Of a stretch of 64,000 nucleotides of DNA, positions 1 through 11,200 are shown piece after piece. The notes beneath the pieces are model-generated. The model worked only from the letters and a program-made list of their open reading frames with translations, ran no database searches and was not told the DNA's origin. The first letter of the stretch is position 1. Every line of letters begins with the position of its first letter. Position numbers and translations under genes: made by a program. Source of the stretch: Eumeta japonica (taxonomy: Eukaryota; Arthropoda; Insecta; Lepidoptera; Psychidae); contig BGZK01000864.1 of NCBI GenBank assembly GCA_005406025.1, forward strand, positions 124,001 to 188,000, in the 5' to 3' direction.

Positions 1-1280
1 TGACTGCCCAACTGAAGCACGTAGTAATTTTTGTGACACCGACCGCTATAGTGCATTACATATCATAATGCACTTGTAGTTAAAATTATTTAATTGCTTT
101 TCGTGCGCATGTTGTTATTATAATTCTTAATTTTATGCGCTGCATTCCGCCCGCAGCTTGGCCCGCGTGATCATAGAATAAATTCCCTCATCTTGTATAA
201 TCGACCCATCATCCTCAATCATGATCCCGATCGCTATCCTGTTCTCGACTCTAATCCTCGTTCTGCTCTCGATGCCAATTCATTTCAATCTCGATTATGG
301 TCCCGCTTTTCATTCTGAAACGGGTTCCGATCTAAATAAATTACTAATCTGGTTCCGTTAATTTTATTCCGGTACTGCTCCCTATTCCGATTCCGATCAC
401 GCTCTTGGTGGTGATGGTCCCACACTCGATTTTGAATTTGGTCCCGGTTCATGATATCGACGCCTCTAGGTTTCGGTCCTCGATTTTGCTCACCTTGTCG
501 CGTACATTTTCGATTCCGCGACTGTTCGCGGTACCAATTTGAACGAAACTGAAACAGGTACTAGTAGATGTCCAAATGTAGTTATAAACCTTATATTATT
601 ATTATAGAACATAATGTAGCTGTCTACAATTAAAAAAAAATCATAATTTCGTAATAGCATAAATAGATAGTGTTTTAACATTTCAAGGTGAAATGTCAAC
701 AATCTATTTTATTCAGGAAAATTCTTACTAGTGAAGATATATTTAGAATCTGCATAAAAATACAAATACGCAGACGCAGTCGGAGATAATTACTAGTTTT
801 TGATATTTCTGTCCATGGTATGTACTTCTTTTGGTGCATTATGAAAATATTGAATGATTTTTTTTTTCAAATACCTTCTGGATCGCGAATGCAACATACC
901 GCCGGCTCTATAGCAATTGGTTTGACAAATAGTTTAGGCACGCAAACAAGAAGAACAAAATTCCCATTTTTGTACATTGTACAACCTTTTTCTAATTGTG
1001 AAAGACATGTCTCCACATTTTTAACAAGCAAATTTATACTATTATACATTTTGCAGTCGTACCTCGCTCCATAAAAAAGTTTCATGAAAAATTAATCTCA
1101 TTCTACTCCTATAAAAAGGGACTACAATAACTCTTTCTTAGTGCATGGGCTCTTACATTATACAGACTATTTCCTTACCAAATTTCATTTCGTTTGACCC
1201 CGTAATTCCGGAGATCTCGTGGTGAACAAACCAGTGAATCATTTTTCTTCAATTATAAACTTGTTGTTTTCATTTTACAC
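1..1280. other. Non-genic stretch with degenerate short repeats
   Basis: No gene is recognised here. Between about 190 and 540 the sequence is unusually rich in variations on a TCCCGATT / CTCGATTNTGGTCCC theme, which looks like a decayed minisatellite with a unit of roughly 20-30 bases. A weaker stretch of the same flavour lies at about 3000-3330, on the far side of the hAT remnant. The short open frames on both strands at about 820-1085 show no recognisable protein pattern and I do not count them as genes. Confidence 0.4.
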
Positions 1281-1289
1281 TGTCATTTT

Positions 1290-2045
1290 CATTTAGATGG
1301 CTGCAAAAGATCAGCAAGAAATGCTAATTTCTAGAACCAAACAGGTTCACAAAAATAATCAGCATATTCGTATTTAGCATCTTGTAAGAATGTTAATAGT
1401 TCAGTTTTTAATTCTAAAATTCTTGGCAATACCTTCATCTGACCCCTGTATGACAAAGGAAATCCTGATGATGGGAACCCCTGTGTTTACAAAAAATTCT
1501 GAACAGTCGAGTTTGCAAAGCTTCGTCTTTAATAAAATTCACAATTTCGATTACCTCTTTAAGCACGACATTTAAATTTGAAGATAGACCTTTGGCTGCC
1601 AGAGCCTGTCGAAGAAGAGAACAGTTTGTCCATGATACGTTGGACAAACTGTTTTCTTCGTCGATATTTTTTTAATTTCGTAGAGCCCACTTTTTTTGCT
1701 AGTCCTAGCTTTAGCACCATCGTTACAAATAGCGATACTTTTTTACCAATCCATCTAGCACTCGCAAATGCTTTCTAAAAACATGTCGTACAAACGCAGG
1801 CCTGTAGTATTTTTAGGAAGTGCTTTAAAAAACAAAATTTCTTTTATGGCCCTGTCATCTGCTTCAAAGGGCACGAACACTACGAACTGTGAGCAATCGA
1901 AAACATCTGTAGATTCGTTAAATTGTAACGCAAAATGTGGGCTCTTGTTTGATTCTTCGATTATTTGTTTTCGAATGTCACTGACCATATCGTTTATTTT
2001 GTACGCAATAGTATTTATTATCCGAAAATAATATGCTTTTTATCG
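1290..2045 (-). mobile_element. hAT-family transposase remnant (ZBED5/ZMYM6-like)
   Basis: Reading the minus strand from about 2045 downward gives a series of blocks that match, in order, the transposase-derived proteins annotated as ZBED5, ZMYM6 or SCAND3-like. First comes a block with SPHFALQFNESTDVFDCSQ (the family has DESTD), then FFKALPKNTTGLRLYD near 1790-1830. A degraded NDGAKARTSKKSG block corresponds to the TDGAPAM..GR.SGF region. It is followed by QALAAKGLSSNLNVVLKEV, IEIVNFIKDEALQTRLFRIF and, near 1300-1400, ELKTELLTFLQDAKYE. The frame changes at least twice (around 1650-1755 and 1435) and there is an in-frame stop in the last block, so it cannot encode an active enzyme. No BED finger or terminal inverted repeats were found. 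This is a fossil hAT insertion, and its age and limits are uncertain. Confidence 0.78.
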
Positions 2046-3429
2046 TTGGATCGTCGAAAACGTTGCCTCACCTTGAATAGCCGCACATTGATGTAAATTT
2101 TAATACTTACTTTCGCGAATCTCTTGCGGTTTCCTTGCAAAGTGTAGGCACCTATTTGATTTTTTAATCAATATACTTAAGCCCGAAAAGAAAGAAAAAT
2201 ATAAACATAGTCTTTCAAATCACTAAAATTTCATTTGTTTAAGGCGCTAGGAGGTCGTGTACGTGCGTGTGTGTATGAGTTTACGTGTGATTGATTCGAA
2301 TCTTTTGAATAATTTGACATTTACTAATTACATAGATTTTGAGACACCACAAAATCTCATCAATATCGGTTGGGTAGTTCAAGAAAAATATCATAAAAAA
2401 AATTTCAAAAAATGTTTTATTAAAATAATTTATTCAATTCTTGTTGAATAAATATTTGGTACGCCGTGAAAAAACTCCCAACGAATGGCGCAAACCGGAT
2501 TAAAATCGAACAACGCCTTCAAAAGCAAAAAGTTTCAAGCATAGCCTGAGGGCCAACCGTCTTTCAAATTTTTGAGCTCTAAAATTTCAGACATATACTT
2601 ACTAACTGGAGGAGTTCAAAATCACATCGATAAATATAATAGAGGAAAGTTTTAGAGACAACCTGCAGGTTCAACCGTCTTTGATTTTTATTGCGAAAAC
2701 ATCCTTTTCAAAAGAATTTCCTTAAAAATGTTTAACAAAATAAAATGTTCACTGATCAAAAAATCATAATATTTAACGATAATAATTGTGTGCGAAAATA
2801 AAATCATTAATAAGAATATTATTTTGTTTCAACCCCGATCGTCAAGCTCTTTGTCGCTTAGTGAAGCTAATATGGTCAAATTCGAATTTAAAAATATCCA
2901 TTATCATGGAATTAGTTAATATTTCCTTAAAGAATGTAAATAACGTTACCTATGAAGATGGTGCAACTCCTTACAACAGTGCAGTCAGTAAATAGTTTTC
3001 AAATGAACATTTTCCAGGCCGTCGAATACGCATATGTCAGCTCCGATTGTGATCTCGCTCAGTTTTAATCCCCATTGTGTTCTAACTCCAATTTAGGTTA
3101 ACATTATTGTTTGACTTTCGGTTCCAATTGCAATTGCCTGTCAGTGTCAATTAGGGTTGTGATCTGCGATCTCCATTCTATTCTCGGCCCTAATTTTCTA
3201 CGCCTTCTTGTGGTATCAATATTATCACAATACACAGCCTATTTCAAAATTGATATCATCGAACTCATTATATTTATGATTAGCATGAGGCTAGGAACTG
3301 ACCGTACAGTCAGTAAGTGCACGTGCTGACAATTCGGAGGTTTATGTTAAGTAGCATTTAAGAATAAATAATAAATTGTTGTGAGCTGCGCTCGCAATAT
3401 AAATAAAGTAAAAGTACAAAATTATTCCT

Positions 3430-3640
3430 GTAAAAATATATATTGAAGTATTCTATAACGTAAACGAACCCCCACCTCGACCCACCCCCGCCCTTGCCTT
3501 AAACTACGCCAACGGCACTTCCCACACGTGCTTACATTTTAAATGCATTTATTTTTGGGGTGGAATATTTGTGAGTGCAATAAATATTGTTTTTTAAGTC
3601 TAGTTTTTTTATACATGATTTGTTGGTTTATTTACATTCA
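3430..3640 (-). repeat. Dispersed repeat, copy 1 (second copy at 58900-59100)
   Basis: Read on the minus strand, this stretch contains ATTCCACCCCAAAAATAAAT, then a TGTAAGCAC block, then TTAAGGCAAGGGCGGGGGTG. The same blocks occur in the same order, with differences, on the plus strand at about 58975-59085. The two copies are clearly diverged. I cannot place them in a named family, and the outer boundaries are not defined. Confidence 0.5.
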
Positions 3641-3664
3641 AAGAACGTTCAAGACGGCTAGTTG

Positions 3665-3668
<4 letters not shown>

Positions 3669-3696
<28 letters not shown>
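3669..3696. repeat. (AT)14 microsatellite
   Basis: Fourteen uninterrupted AT dinucleotides. Likely to be polymorphic in length. Confidence 0.95.
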
Positions 3697-4656
3697 CTGA
3701 GCTCAAGTGCTGGCAATCAGTTTTGTGCTGGAGTTGATCCGTAGCGATTTATGGTAACTTGGTGTTTCTGAATATACACATTCCGCTTTTCTCTCTGTTT
3801 TCTTTTCATTTGATCTCAATCGGTGAGCCCCCGATAGGGCCATTACGTAAAGATATATAGATATCATTTAATATTTGTACTTTCGTGTGAAAGAGAAAAA
3901 GACCATTTTGATTTTATGTGTCGTCCATCTTTAACCCAAAAACCATTTCCGTTTCCTTTGAAATTGATTACTTCAGTAGTCGTCGCATAGCGAATTCAAA
4001 TTAGAAAAACGAGCATTCTTTCACTGTCACATATGATAACCTAAGTTTTATAGAGAGATAGAGCACTATGTAAGCAATTTAATAGTTTCGCGAGGAAAAA
4101 CAGATCTTTTGTTTTTATTATAGCCTATGTTTTACCCATCACCAGTACAACAAATCTGTGTGCGAAATTTTACTAATGTGAGAGGAATGCAAATAAACAA
4201 ACAAAATAACAACGTTTCGCTTGTATATGTATATAAACAAACAAAAGAACCACGTGTTTGTATATATATATATTAGTGACGAGAAATTTTTCAATAACTT
4301 ATTTTAGTATATCTGACTAAAATTATATGAGTAACCTGAATTTCGACAGTCGTCAAAAGGCAAATAACGAACGTTAAACACTATCTTATTACATTCTCAA
4401 GCCGCCCTAGAATACGCTAACAATCGTCAACATAAGCCGGCATGAATTGCTCAACATACATTGCGAAATATGAAAATCTCAAGTTTGTTTGTTGAATCCC
4501 TCTAAGGTGAGGGTATTGCACCATGGGACCCGCGCTGGTGAATTGTTTCCGAAGTAGGTTTTGGGTCTAAACGCGTAAAAAAGGGTTCGCGGTTACCGGT
4601 ATTACGACGTCACTGACAAGTTAATGCAAGAGAGAAAAGTCACAATATGTTCTAAA

Positions 4657-5392
4657 AAACCGGCTAAGTGCGAGTCGGACTCGCGCACGAAGTGTTCCAT
4701 ACCGTTATCTATACAACATTAGACACTATATTAGAACATTTTTTTTCAGTTTTCTGTTTTTATTTGAATTAAGTAGGTATTTATTTTTAAAATGAATATA
4801 AAACAAAATATTCTGTAAATATTTCAAATTTCTATCTGTTGTCTTTATTTAGTTCGAGAAAAAAGCGACAAAAAAATCACGTATGTTTTATGTGAGCCCC
4901 CCCTTAAATAACTATTTTATTTAAAATTATTTTTTTTACACTGAGTATACAACTAAATATTCTGTGAATATTTCAAGCGTCTATCTGTTGCCGTTAATGT
5001 CGAGCAAAAAACTGCAAAAAATCACGTTTGTTGTATGGGAGTCCCCCTTAAGTGCCCATTTTATATTAATTTAATTATTTATTTTCAAACTGAATATATA
5101 ACTAAATATTCTTTGAATATTTCAGGTGTTTACCTATTGCCGTTGTTAATATCGAGCAAAAAATATCAAAAAAAATCACGTTAGTTGTATGAGAACCCCA
5201 CTTAAATAATTATTTTATTTTGTTTTTAGTATTTGTTGTTATAGCGGCAACAGAAACACATCATCTGTGGAAATTTTAACTGTCTAGCTATCACGGTTCA
5301 TGAGATACAGCCTGGTGACAGACAGACAGACAGACAGCAGAGTCTTATCAATAGGGTCCTGTTTTTACCGTTTGGGTACGGAATCCTAAAAA
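4657..5392 (+). repeat. Lepidopteran dispersed repeat with internal triplication
   Basis: It starts with AACCGGCTAAGTGCGAGTCG and ends with a block containing CATGAGATACAGCCTGGTGA, a GACA run and GGGTACGGAATCCTAA. Both ends match an abundant interspersed repeat of lepidopteran genomes that I know by sequence but not by an assured family name. The middle holds three successive versions of one unit of about 145-155 bases, at roughly 4772-4922, 4923-5066 and 5067-5221. Each contains AAATATTCTNTGAATATTTC, then a CTATCTGTTG-like block, then TCGAGNAAAAA, then ATCACGTNNGTTNTATGNGA, then CCCC..CTTAAAT. No open reading frame is present. Confidence 0.75.
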
Positions 5393-6952
5393 TATGTGCT
5401 ATAAATTAACTATATAAAGTGTTTAGTTATTGGAACGTGCTTTACATGTTTTTTAATTCCTATAATTCACCGATTTATCTAGACATATCGTATTTTCCAT
5501 ATTAAAAAGTGTTTTTGAATCGATTTCATTCATACCAATAACAATAATACATACATTATAATTAAGCGTTTATTACATATGAGAGGATGAAATAAATCGA
5601 ATTATAACTCTCTTTTGTTATCAATATTTTCATAGATAAATTTACAACTTTATTAAAAAAAAAGTTAAATAAAATTATGCATTCCACAACGTATACATAT
5701 AATCGACTACCCCGTTGCCTTTCAAAGGTTCCACTAGTTTTCGTATAGCACAGTCTCTTTTTATTGTACATGTATTTATAGAGCAGTGTGATATTTACGT
5801 AGTGTGACACATGACTACATAGGCCCTCAATATAATAATAACCTTTTGACGTGTACACGTCTTTATATTCGCTTCCGCAGTGGGAGGCAATTCAGAAAAC
5901 TAATTACAAAATCGGGGGATAGTTTGACGCTGCAACTACATATCTATCATTTATATCCAAAATTTAATTACACCTCTCGATAGCTAAATATCAAAAAATT
6001 CATAGCGTAGTGAGGGCTGTGAAGCAACAAGTCACAATTTTTTTTTTTAATATAAACACTGACTCGAAGAAACTACGATCTGCGTTTGAGTTTCAATCGT
6101 CGATTGCAATCTATCGATTGCATATATAAAATATTAGTGAGAAAAAGTTCTAAAAAATATATAGATTTAATGTAGATAACACAATATCGGCCTATAATCG
6201 TCAAAGAGCCAAATCAAAATGTAGAGATCGTATACGGTTGGAAAGGCTTTCTCAAGAACGATCCAGGTGTAGCCATAAACATGATTGCCGTAGACGTAAA
6301 ACAATGAAGGCGTCCGAACAGATCAACTACTAAGCCAGTATACCTAGGTACGACTGGAGCGAGTAATGCTATACAAGTGGACTATGTAATCGCTTCTATA
6401 TCAACGCTGGACTGTTTAAACATCGATTATGCACGAACACCGATTATGAACAACCCATTTAGCAGCAGCTAGTGCACGTTTCACCACTAGGTACGTTTAT
6501 AACTACACGAAATCCGAAGAACTTCTTAGTATTCAAAAACAATTATACATATACTTTGTTCAAAGATAATATAATGCGTTACGTACACGTATTCATGTAA
6601 AATAACACGGCCGTGTCCACGACACAGCCAAACCCAAATTTTTTTTTTTCGATAACAGTTAAAACAAATCCGATAAAGAAAGTTGAATAAATATAAAATA
6701 TGCTGTAAAAAATAAAGGGCATAAATAATAGTTCTTAATTGTGAGCATCGATATTGCAAGAAATAAACTTTTTTAAAAATAAAAGTTTTTCTTAAAAGAT
6801 ATTTAAAAACATTGTTGCTATTACGGGTGTAATATCAATACGCGATACCGTGCTAAAAATGACTATTGCACCTTAAACCATCTATAAATATTGATAAATG
6901 TTTTAAGTAGATAATAGCCAGTACTCGTTGTAATTTTAAGATAAAAATTAAA
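5393..6952. other. Intergenic, no gene seen
   Basis: AT-rich sequence. A 98-codon minus-strand open frame at 5562-5858 and a 77-codon one at 6526-6759 have no recognisable motif, low-complexity composition and no splice context, so I do not call them genes. No tRNA or other RNA gene was noticed. Confidence 0.5.
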
Positions 6953-7515
6953 CGTGTGGCACTCGGGAACTGCCTCGGTAAAGCTATTGCCTAGCATTTT
7001 TTATCAACTTATGTAATTATAATTATTTATTTATTTATGCAGTATTTTTTTTCTTTGATATTAATTCAAGTTTTTCATCACTTTCTTCATTAATAAATGC
7101 CCTTTGTTTATTCATATTTAAAACACTTTAAACATAAATTTTACGCGTATAGCTATTCACCAGCAACTGCTATTCACTGTTGTACATAGGTACACCTATG
7201 TATACATATATACCTACAAGTATACTTACGGGGAACGTGCGGTGAGTGTGGCATTATAAAGATATGATAGATACCTATACACGTATATACTTTCTCACAA
7301 ACAGCTGCTTACGTATTCGTCGGATTTCGGAGCAGCTCGTCTCGATCTGTGCGAGCTTCGTACAGTCGTACCATATACATACACGTTAAGCGAACGCTCG
7401 GCCGAACTACATGGTAAGCGGAGTGGGGGGGTGTTAGGTTTTATTTTCGTTACGGAATTTCTTGATTCGGTCGCCGCGCTCAAAGCCCGCGATAAAAGCT
7501 ATGCAATAGCTCAAA
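6953..7515 (+). repeat. Dispersed element, copy 1 (inverted copy at 59476-59895)
   Basis: The left end reads GTGTGGCACTCGGGAACTGC, followed by CGGTAAAGCTATTGCCTAG, TTTTTTATCAACTTATG and ATTTATTTATTTATGCAGTA. The right end reads GTGTTAGG, ATTTTCGTTACGGAATTTCT, GATTCGGTC, CCCGCGATA and AAGCTATGCAATAGCT. The same two ends occur, reverse-complemented, at 59476-59895. The internal parts of the two copies differ, with about 370 bases unrelated. The edges carry AAGCTATTGCATAG-type sequences in inverted orientation, suggesting a nonautonomous DNA element with short terminal inverted repeats. The Helitron at 7529 lies only a few bases beyond its right end. Confidence 0.7.
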
Positions 7516-7730
7516 AAATATTACTAAATCATTATATATAATAAAACTAAGTTGATAAAATGTGCGTGCCGATAAAACTTAAAAAGGAGTCCCAGCACGA
7601 TAAAGGGACTTATATAGTGTGATAGCCCTTTATTCCCCCTCGAACAAGAAAGTTCCCGTTTTAACCTAAAGGGTGTATCTTTAAAGATATAAGGGCTTTT
7701 TCAACCCTTCAACTTGGAAAGTAAGTGTAG

Positions 7731-7821
7731 TGGCGCCATCTGTTGTCGAGTAGTTGAACTTCATTCATTGTCCAAAGTGTCGCCAGCTGTTGTCGAATAG
7801 TTGAATTTTATTCATTGTCCA
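7731..7821 (+). repeat. 44-bp tandem duplication in the Helitron 5' region
   Basis: Two copies of a 44-base unit lie at 7731-7774 and 7778-7821, separated by 3 bases. Both have the form TGNCGCCANCTGTTGTCGA, then TAGTTGAA, then TTCATTCATTGTCCA or TTATTCATTGTCCA. They differ at a handful of positions. The pair sits just upstream of the heat-shock-like elements. Confidence 0.85.
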
Positions 7822-7848
7822 CAATATGGACTTAAAAGAACGATTAGG

Positions 7849-7916
7849 GAATTTTCTCGAATATCCTAGCGCCAACTTTCTCGAATATCCTAGAGCCTAG
7901 CGTTCTGAATATATAA
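7849..7916 (+). promoter_or_regulatory. Heat-shock-type promoter (HSE arrays plus TATA box)
   Basis: Heat-shock elements are alternating nGAAn/nTTCn units at 5-base spacing. The first array at 7849-7866 reads GAAttTTCtcGAAtaTCC, four units in phase. The second at 7878-7895 reads TTCtcGAAtaTCCtaGAG, three good units and one weak one. A further TTCtGAA is at 7903-7909. A TATATAA box follows at 7910-7916, and a plausible initiator (GTTAGTTTG) lies about 30 bases on, near 7939-7947. The predicted leader (AACAGTGAAACAAGCGA) recalls insect hsp70 leaders. Position and order match an inducible core promoter for the Helitron replicase. The sites are seen directly; heat inducibility is inferred. Confidence 0.72.
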
Positions 7917-8029
7917 GAGCCCGGTGTCACCCGCCAAAGTTAGTTTGATTTGAACAGTGAAACAAGCGATTTCGAAACGAAAAAGAAAGAAGTTATCTGT
8001 GTGTGAGCCTTTATTTTAAAGTATCACCT

Positions 8030-8279
8030 GTGAGTATTTTTAATAGTGTATTTAATTAATTCTAATGGTTTTTTTTTATTTTCTTTTAATTGTAATTTCC
8101 TTAACTTTCAAGTAGTCGCGCGGCGTTGAATCGATGCCTTCTATATACTTTGGCCGTAAACAAAATATCCCGCGACCGCTTGAAGATTAAATAATTTTTT
8201 TTTTTTTGTCTCAACGTGCTCCACGTTTACGTAACAATATATTTGTCTATAAAATGTTTATTTAATTTATATTTTACAG
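8030..8279 (+). other. Probable 5'UTR intron of the Helitron transcript
   Basis: A good donor (CACCT|GTGAGTAT) is at 8030. A good acceptor (TATTTTACAG|AATACA) ends at 8279, six bases before the first ATG of the replicase frame at 8286. The stretch between is AT-rich and lacks coding character. An intron in the leader, directly before the start codon, fits the promoter assignment upstream. Confidence 0.6.
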
Positions 8280-8285
8280 AATACA

Positions 8286-11200
8286 ATGCCTAGACGTAAA
8301 AGAGGTGGAGATCTTGCCAGTTCTGCAGCGAAACGGCGAAAACAAAAAGAAAATCGAAGAAATGAAACGGAAGAAGAGCGCGAAGCACGTTTACAAAATC
8401 AACGAACCAGAATGAGCACCCTGAGAAGCGGAAAAGCGAAGAAAGAAAAGAAAATAAAAGTATTGAAGAATCGAGAATTTTAAAAGATAATCTAACAAAG
8501 GAAGCATTCCACTACGAACCGACGAAGAAATATTACGATCATAAATATGTTGTGATCGGAAAAATGAATAACATTTGTCAATTTTGCCACGCGAAGAAAT
8601 TCAGTAAAGAAACACCAGGTCTCTTTGCATGAATGGAAAAATTCGATTACCACCACTGGAAGCACCTCCACAGGAATTTCTACATTACATGACCGGGGAA
8701 ACACCAGAATCTAAACACTTTCTTCAAAATATAAGATCATACAACTCCTGCTTTCAAATGACTTCTTTCGGTGTTACTTCGACTGACACTAATAGAGACA
8801 AATTTGAATATGTATTTTCAATTCAAGGGCAAATTTATCACAAAATTGGATCGTTACTACCAATGCCTAACGATGACTATAAATTTCTGCAAGTATATTT
8901 CATCGGAAATGAAAAACGAAATTGATCAACGATGTACAAATTTTATTGGATTGAAACGCGAAATAATCCAAGATGTACAGAGGATCTTACACAAATACAA
9001 TCAACTGATTTATATATTCAAAACAACACTAGACCGCATGATTTCTGATGACTATAAAATTGTAATTCGAGCCGATAAAAGACCACGTGGAGAACACGAA
9101 CGTAGATTTAATGCACCTCAGATAGATGAAGTCGCCGTCGTAATTGTGGACAATGAAAATACAAGCCGTGACATAATTGTACAACGAAGAAGAAAAGGAC
9201 TACAACGCATTGCAGAGACACACCGTTCATATGATGCTCTTCAATATCCGTTAATATTTCTGCACGGAGAGGATGGTTATCATTTCAATATAAAACAAAT
9301 TCATCCTAAAAACGGCATAGAAACAAACAAAAAAGTCACTTCCAAGGAGTTCTATGCTTACCGCTTAATGATCAGAGACAATGAAGTATACAATCACATT
9401 CTCAACACTCGCCGTTTATTCCAACAATTTCTGGTAGATATGTACGCAAAAATAGAAGCAGAACGGATGCTTTACATAAGACTGAATCAGAAGAAACTAC
9501 GCACAGAAGAATACATCCACCTTCGAGATGCGATCGTAAATGACGGCAATATTGACGATATTGGAACAATGGTAATCTTACCCTCATCATACATAGGAAG
9601 TCCAAGACATATGCACGAATATACTCAAGATGCCATGACCTACGTAAGAAAATATGGACGACCTGATCTCTTCATAACATTTACATGCAACTCATCATGG
9701 CCAGAAATCAAAGAACAACTAAAATACGGACAAACCTCCATGGATCGACACGACATAATAGCCCGAGTTTTTCGACAAAACAAATAAGATTTATTGAAGT
9801 CATCACAAAATACCACATCTTTGGAACCGTTAGATGCTGGATGTATACAATCGAGTGGCAAAACGAGGATTACCTCACTCACACAATCTCATATGGCTAC
9901 ACGATAAAATTTATCCCACGGATATCGACAAAATCATCCAAGCTGAATTTCCCAATCCACAAAATGATCCGGAACTATACAACATAGTAGTGAAAACATG
10001 ATTCACGGACCATGTGGACCATTAAACCTCAATGCGCCATGCATGAGTGATGGAAAATGTACAAAAAATATCCAAAACCATACTTGGACGATACAAAACT
10101 GAAGATGACGGCTATCCCAAATATAGAAGACGATCACCGAAAAACGGTGGCTTCACAGCAAAAATACGACTACAAGGCAGAGACGAACTGGAAATAGATA
10201 ATCAATGGGTAGTACCATATAACCCACTACTTTCCAAAATGTTCCAAGCACACATAAACGTTGAATATTGCAATTCAGTAAAATCTATTAAATATATATG
10301 TAAGTACGTAAACAAAGGTAGTGATATGGCAGTATTTCAAATAGTCCAAAATAGCGAACAAAATAATAGAAATGATGAAATCCTCATGTACCAAATGGGA
10401 AGATATATCAACAGTAACGAAGCAGCGTGGAGGATTTTTAGTTTTCCCATACACGAACGCGAACCAGCTGTGCAACATCTAGCAGTACATTTGGAGAATG
10501 GACAGAGAGTTTACTTCACAAAAGACTCGGCTAGAAAAATTGCAAGCGAACCACCTCAGAACACAACATTAACAGCTTTTTTCCAACTTTGCCAAACGGA
10601 TCCATTCGCAAAGACGTTACTGTATGTCGACGTCCCTATTTATTATACGTGGGACAAAACAAGGAAAATTTTTCAACGACGAAAACAAGGAATGCCAGAA
10701 GAGGGTCATCCAGAAATAATGAAAACTAACGCAATAGGTCGAGTATACACTGTACATCCAAACAATGCCGAATGTTTCTATCTCCGAATGTTGTTACACG
10801 AAATACGGGGACCAACAAATTTCACAGATCTCAGGACTATCGACGGCTACATATGCCACACTTACAGAGAAGCATGTCAACGTTTAGGATTATTGGAAAA
10901 CGATAACCACTGGGAATTAACACTACAAGAAGCCACACTCACAGCTTCAGCTGAACAAATTCGAGAGTTATTCGCCATAATTCTAACAACATGTAACCCA
11001 TCAAACCCAAAACAGCTATGGGACTCTTTCAAACGGAATATGAGTGATGATATATTGTACCAAATCCGACAAGCTAATCCAGAACTGACTATAGAATTCA
11101 ATGACGACATCTTCAATGAAACACTCATTCGCTTAGAAGATAAATGTTTAGCAATAAATAACCAGACCTTAGTAGAAATTGGAATGCCAGCACCACAAAG

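Larger units (their letters stand above)
2046..4656. other. Intergenic, no gene seen
   Basis: AT-rich sequence with no supportable coding region. A roughly 25-base motif containing CAACCGTCTTT occurs twice, near 2545-2570 and 2661-2686. A dinucleotide run sits at 3669-3696 and a dispersed repeat at 3430-3640, listed separately. Around 4190-4280 there is an AAACAAACAAA and TATATATA simple-sequence patch. Confidence 0.5.

Noticed and set aside
3669..3720. TATA-rich run as a promoter
   Set aside because: It is a plain (AT)14 microsatellite with no gene downstream.
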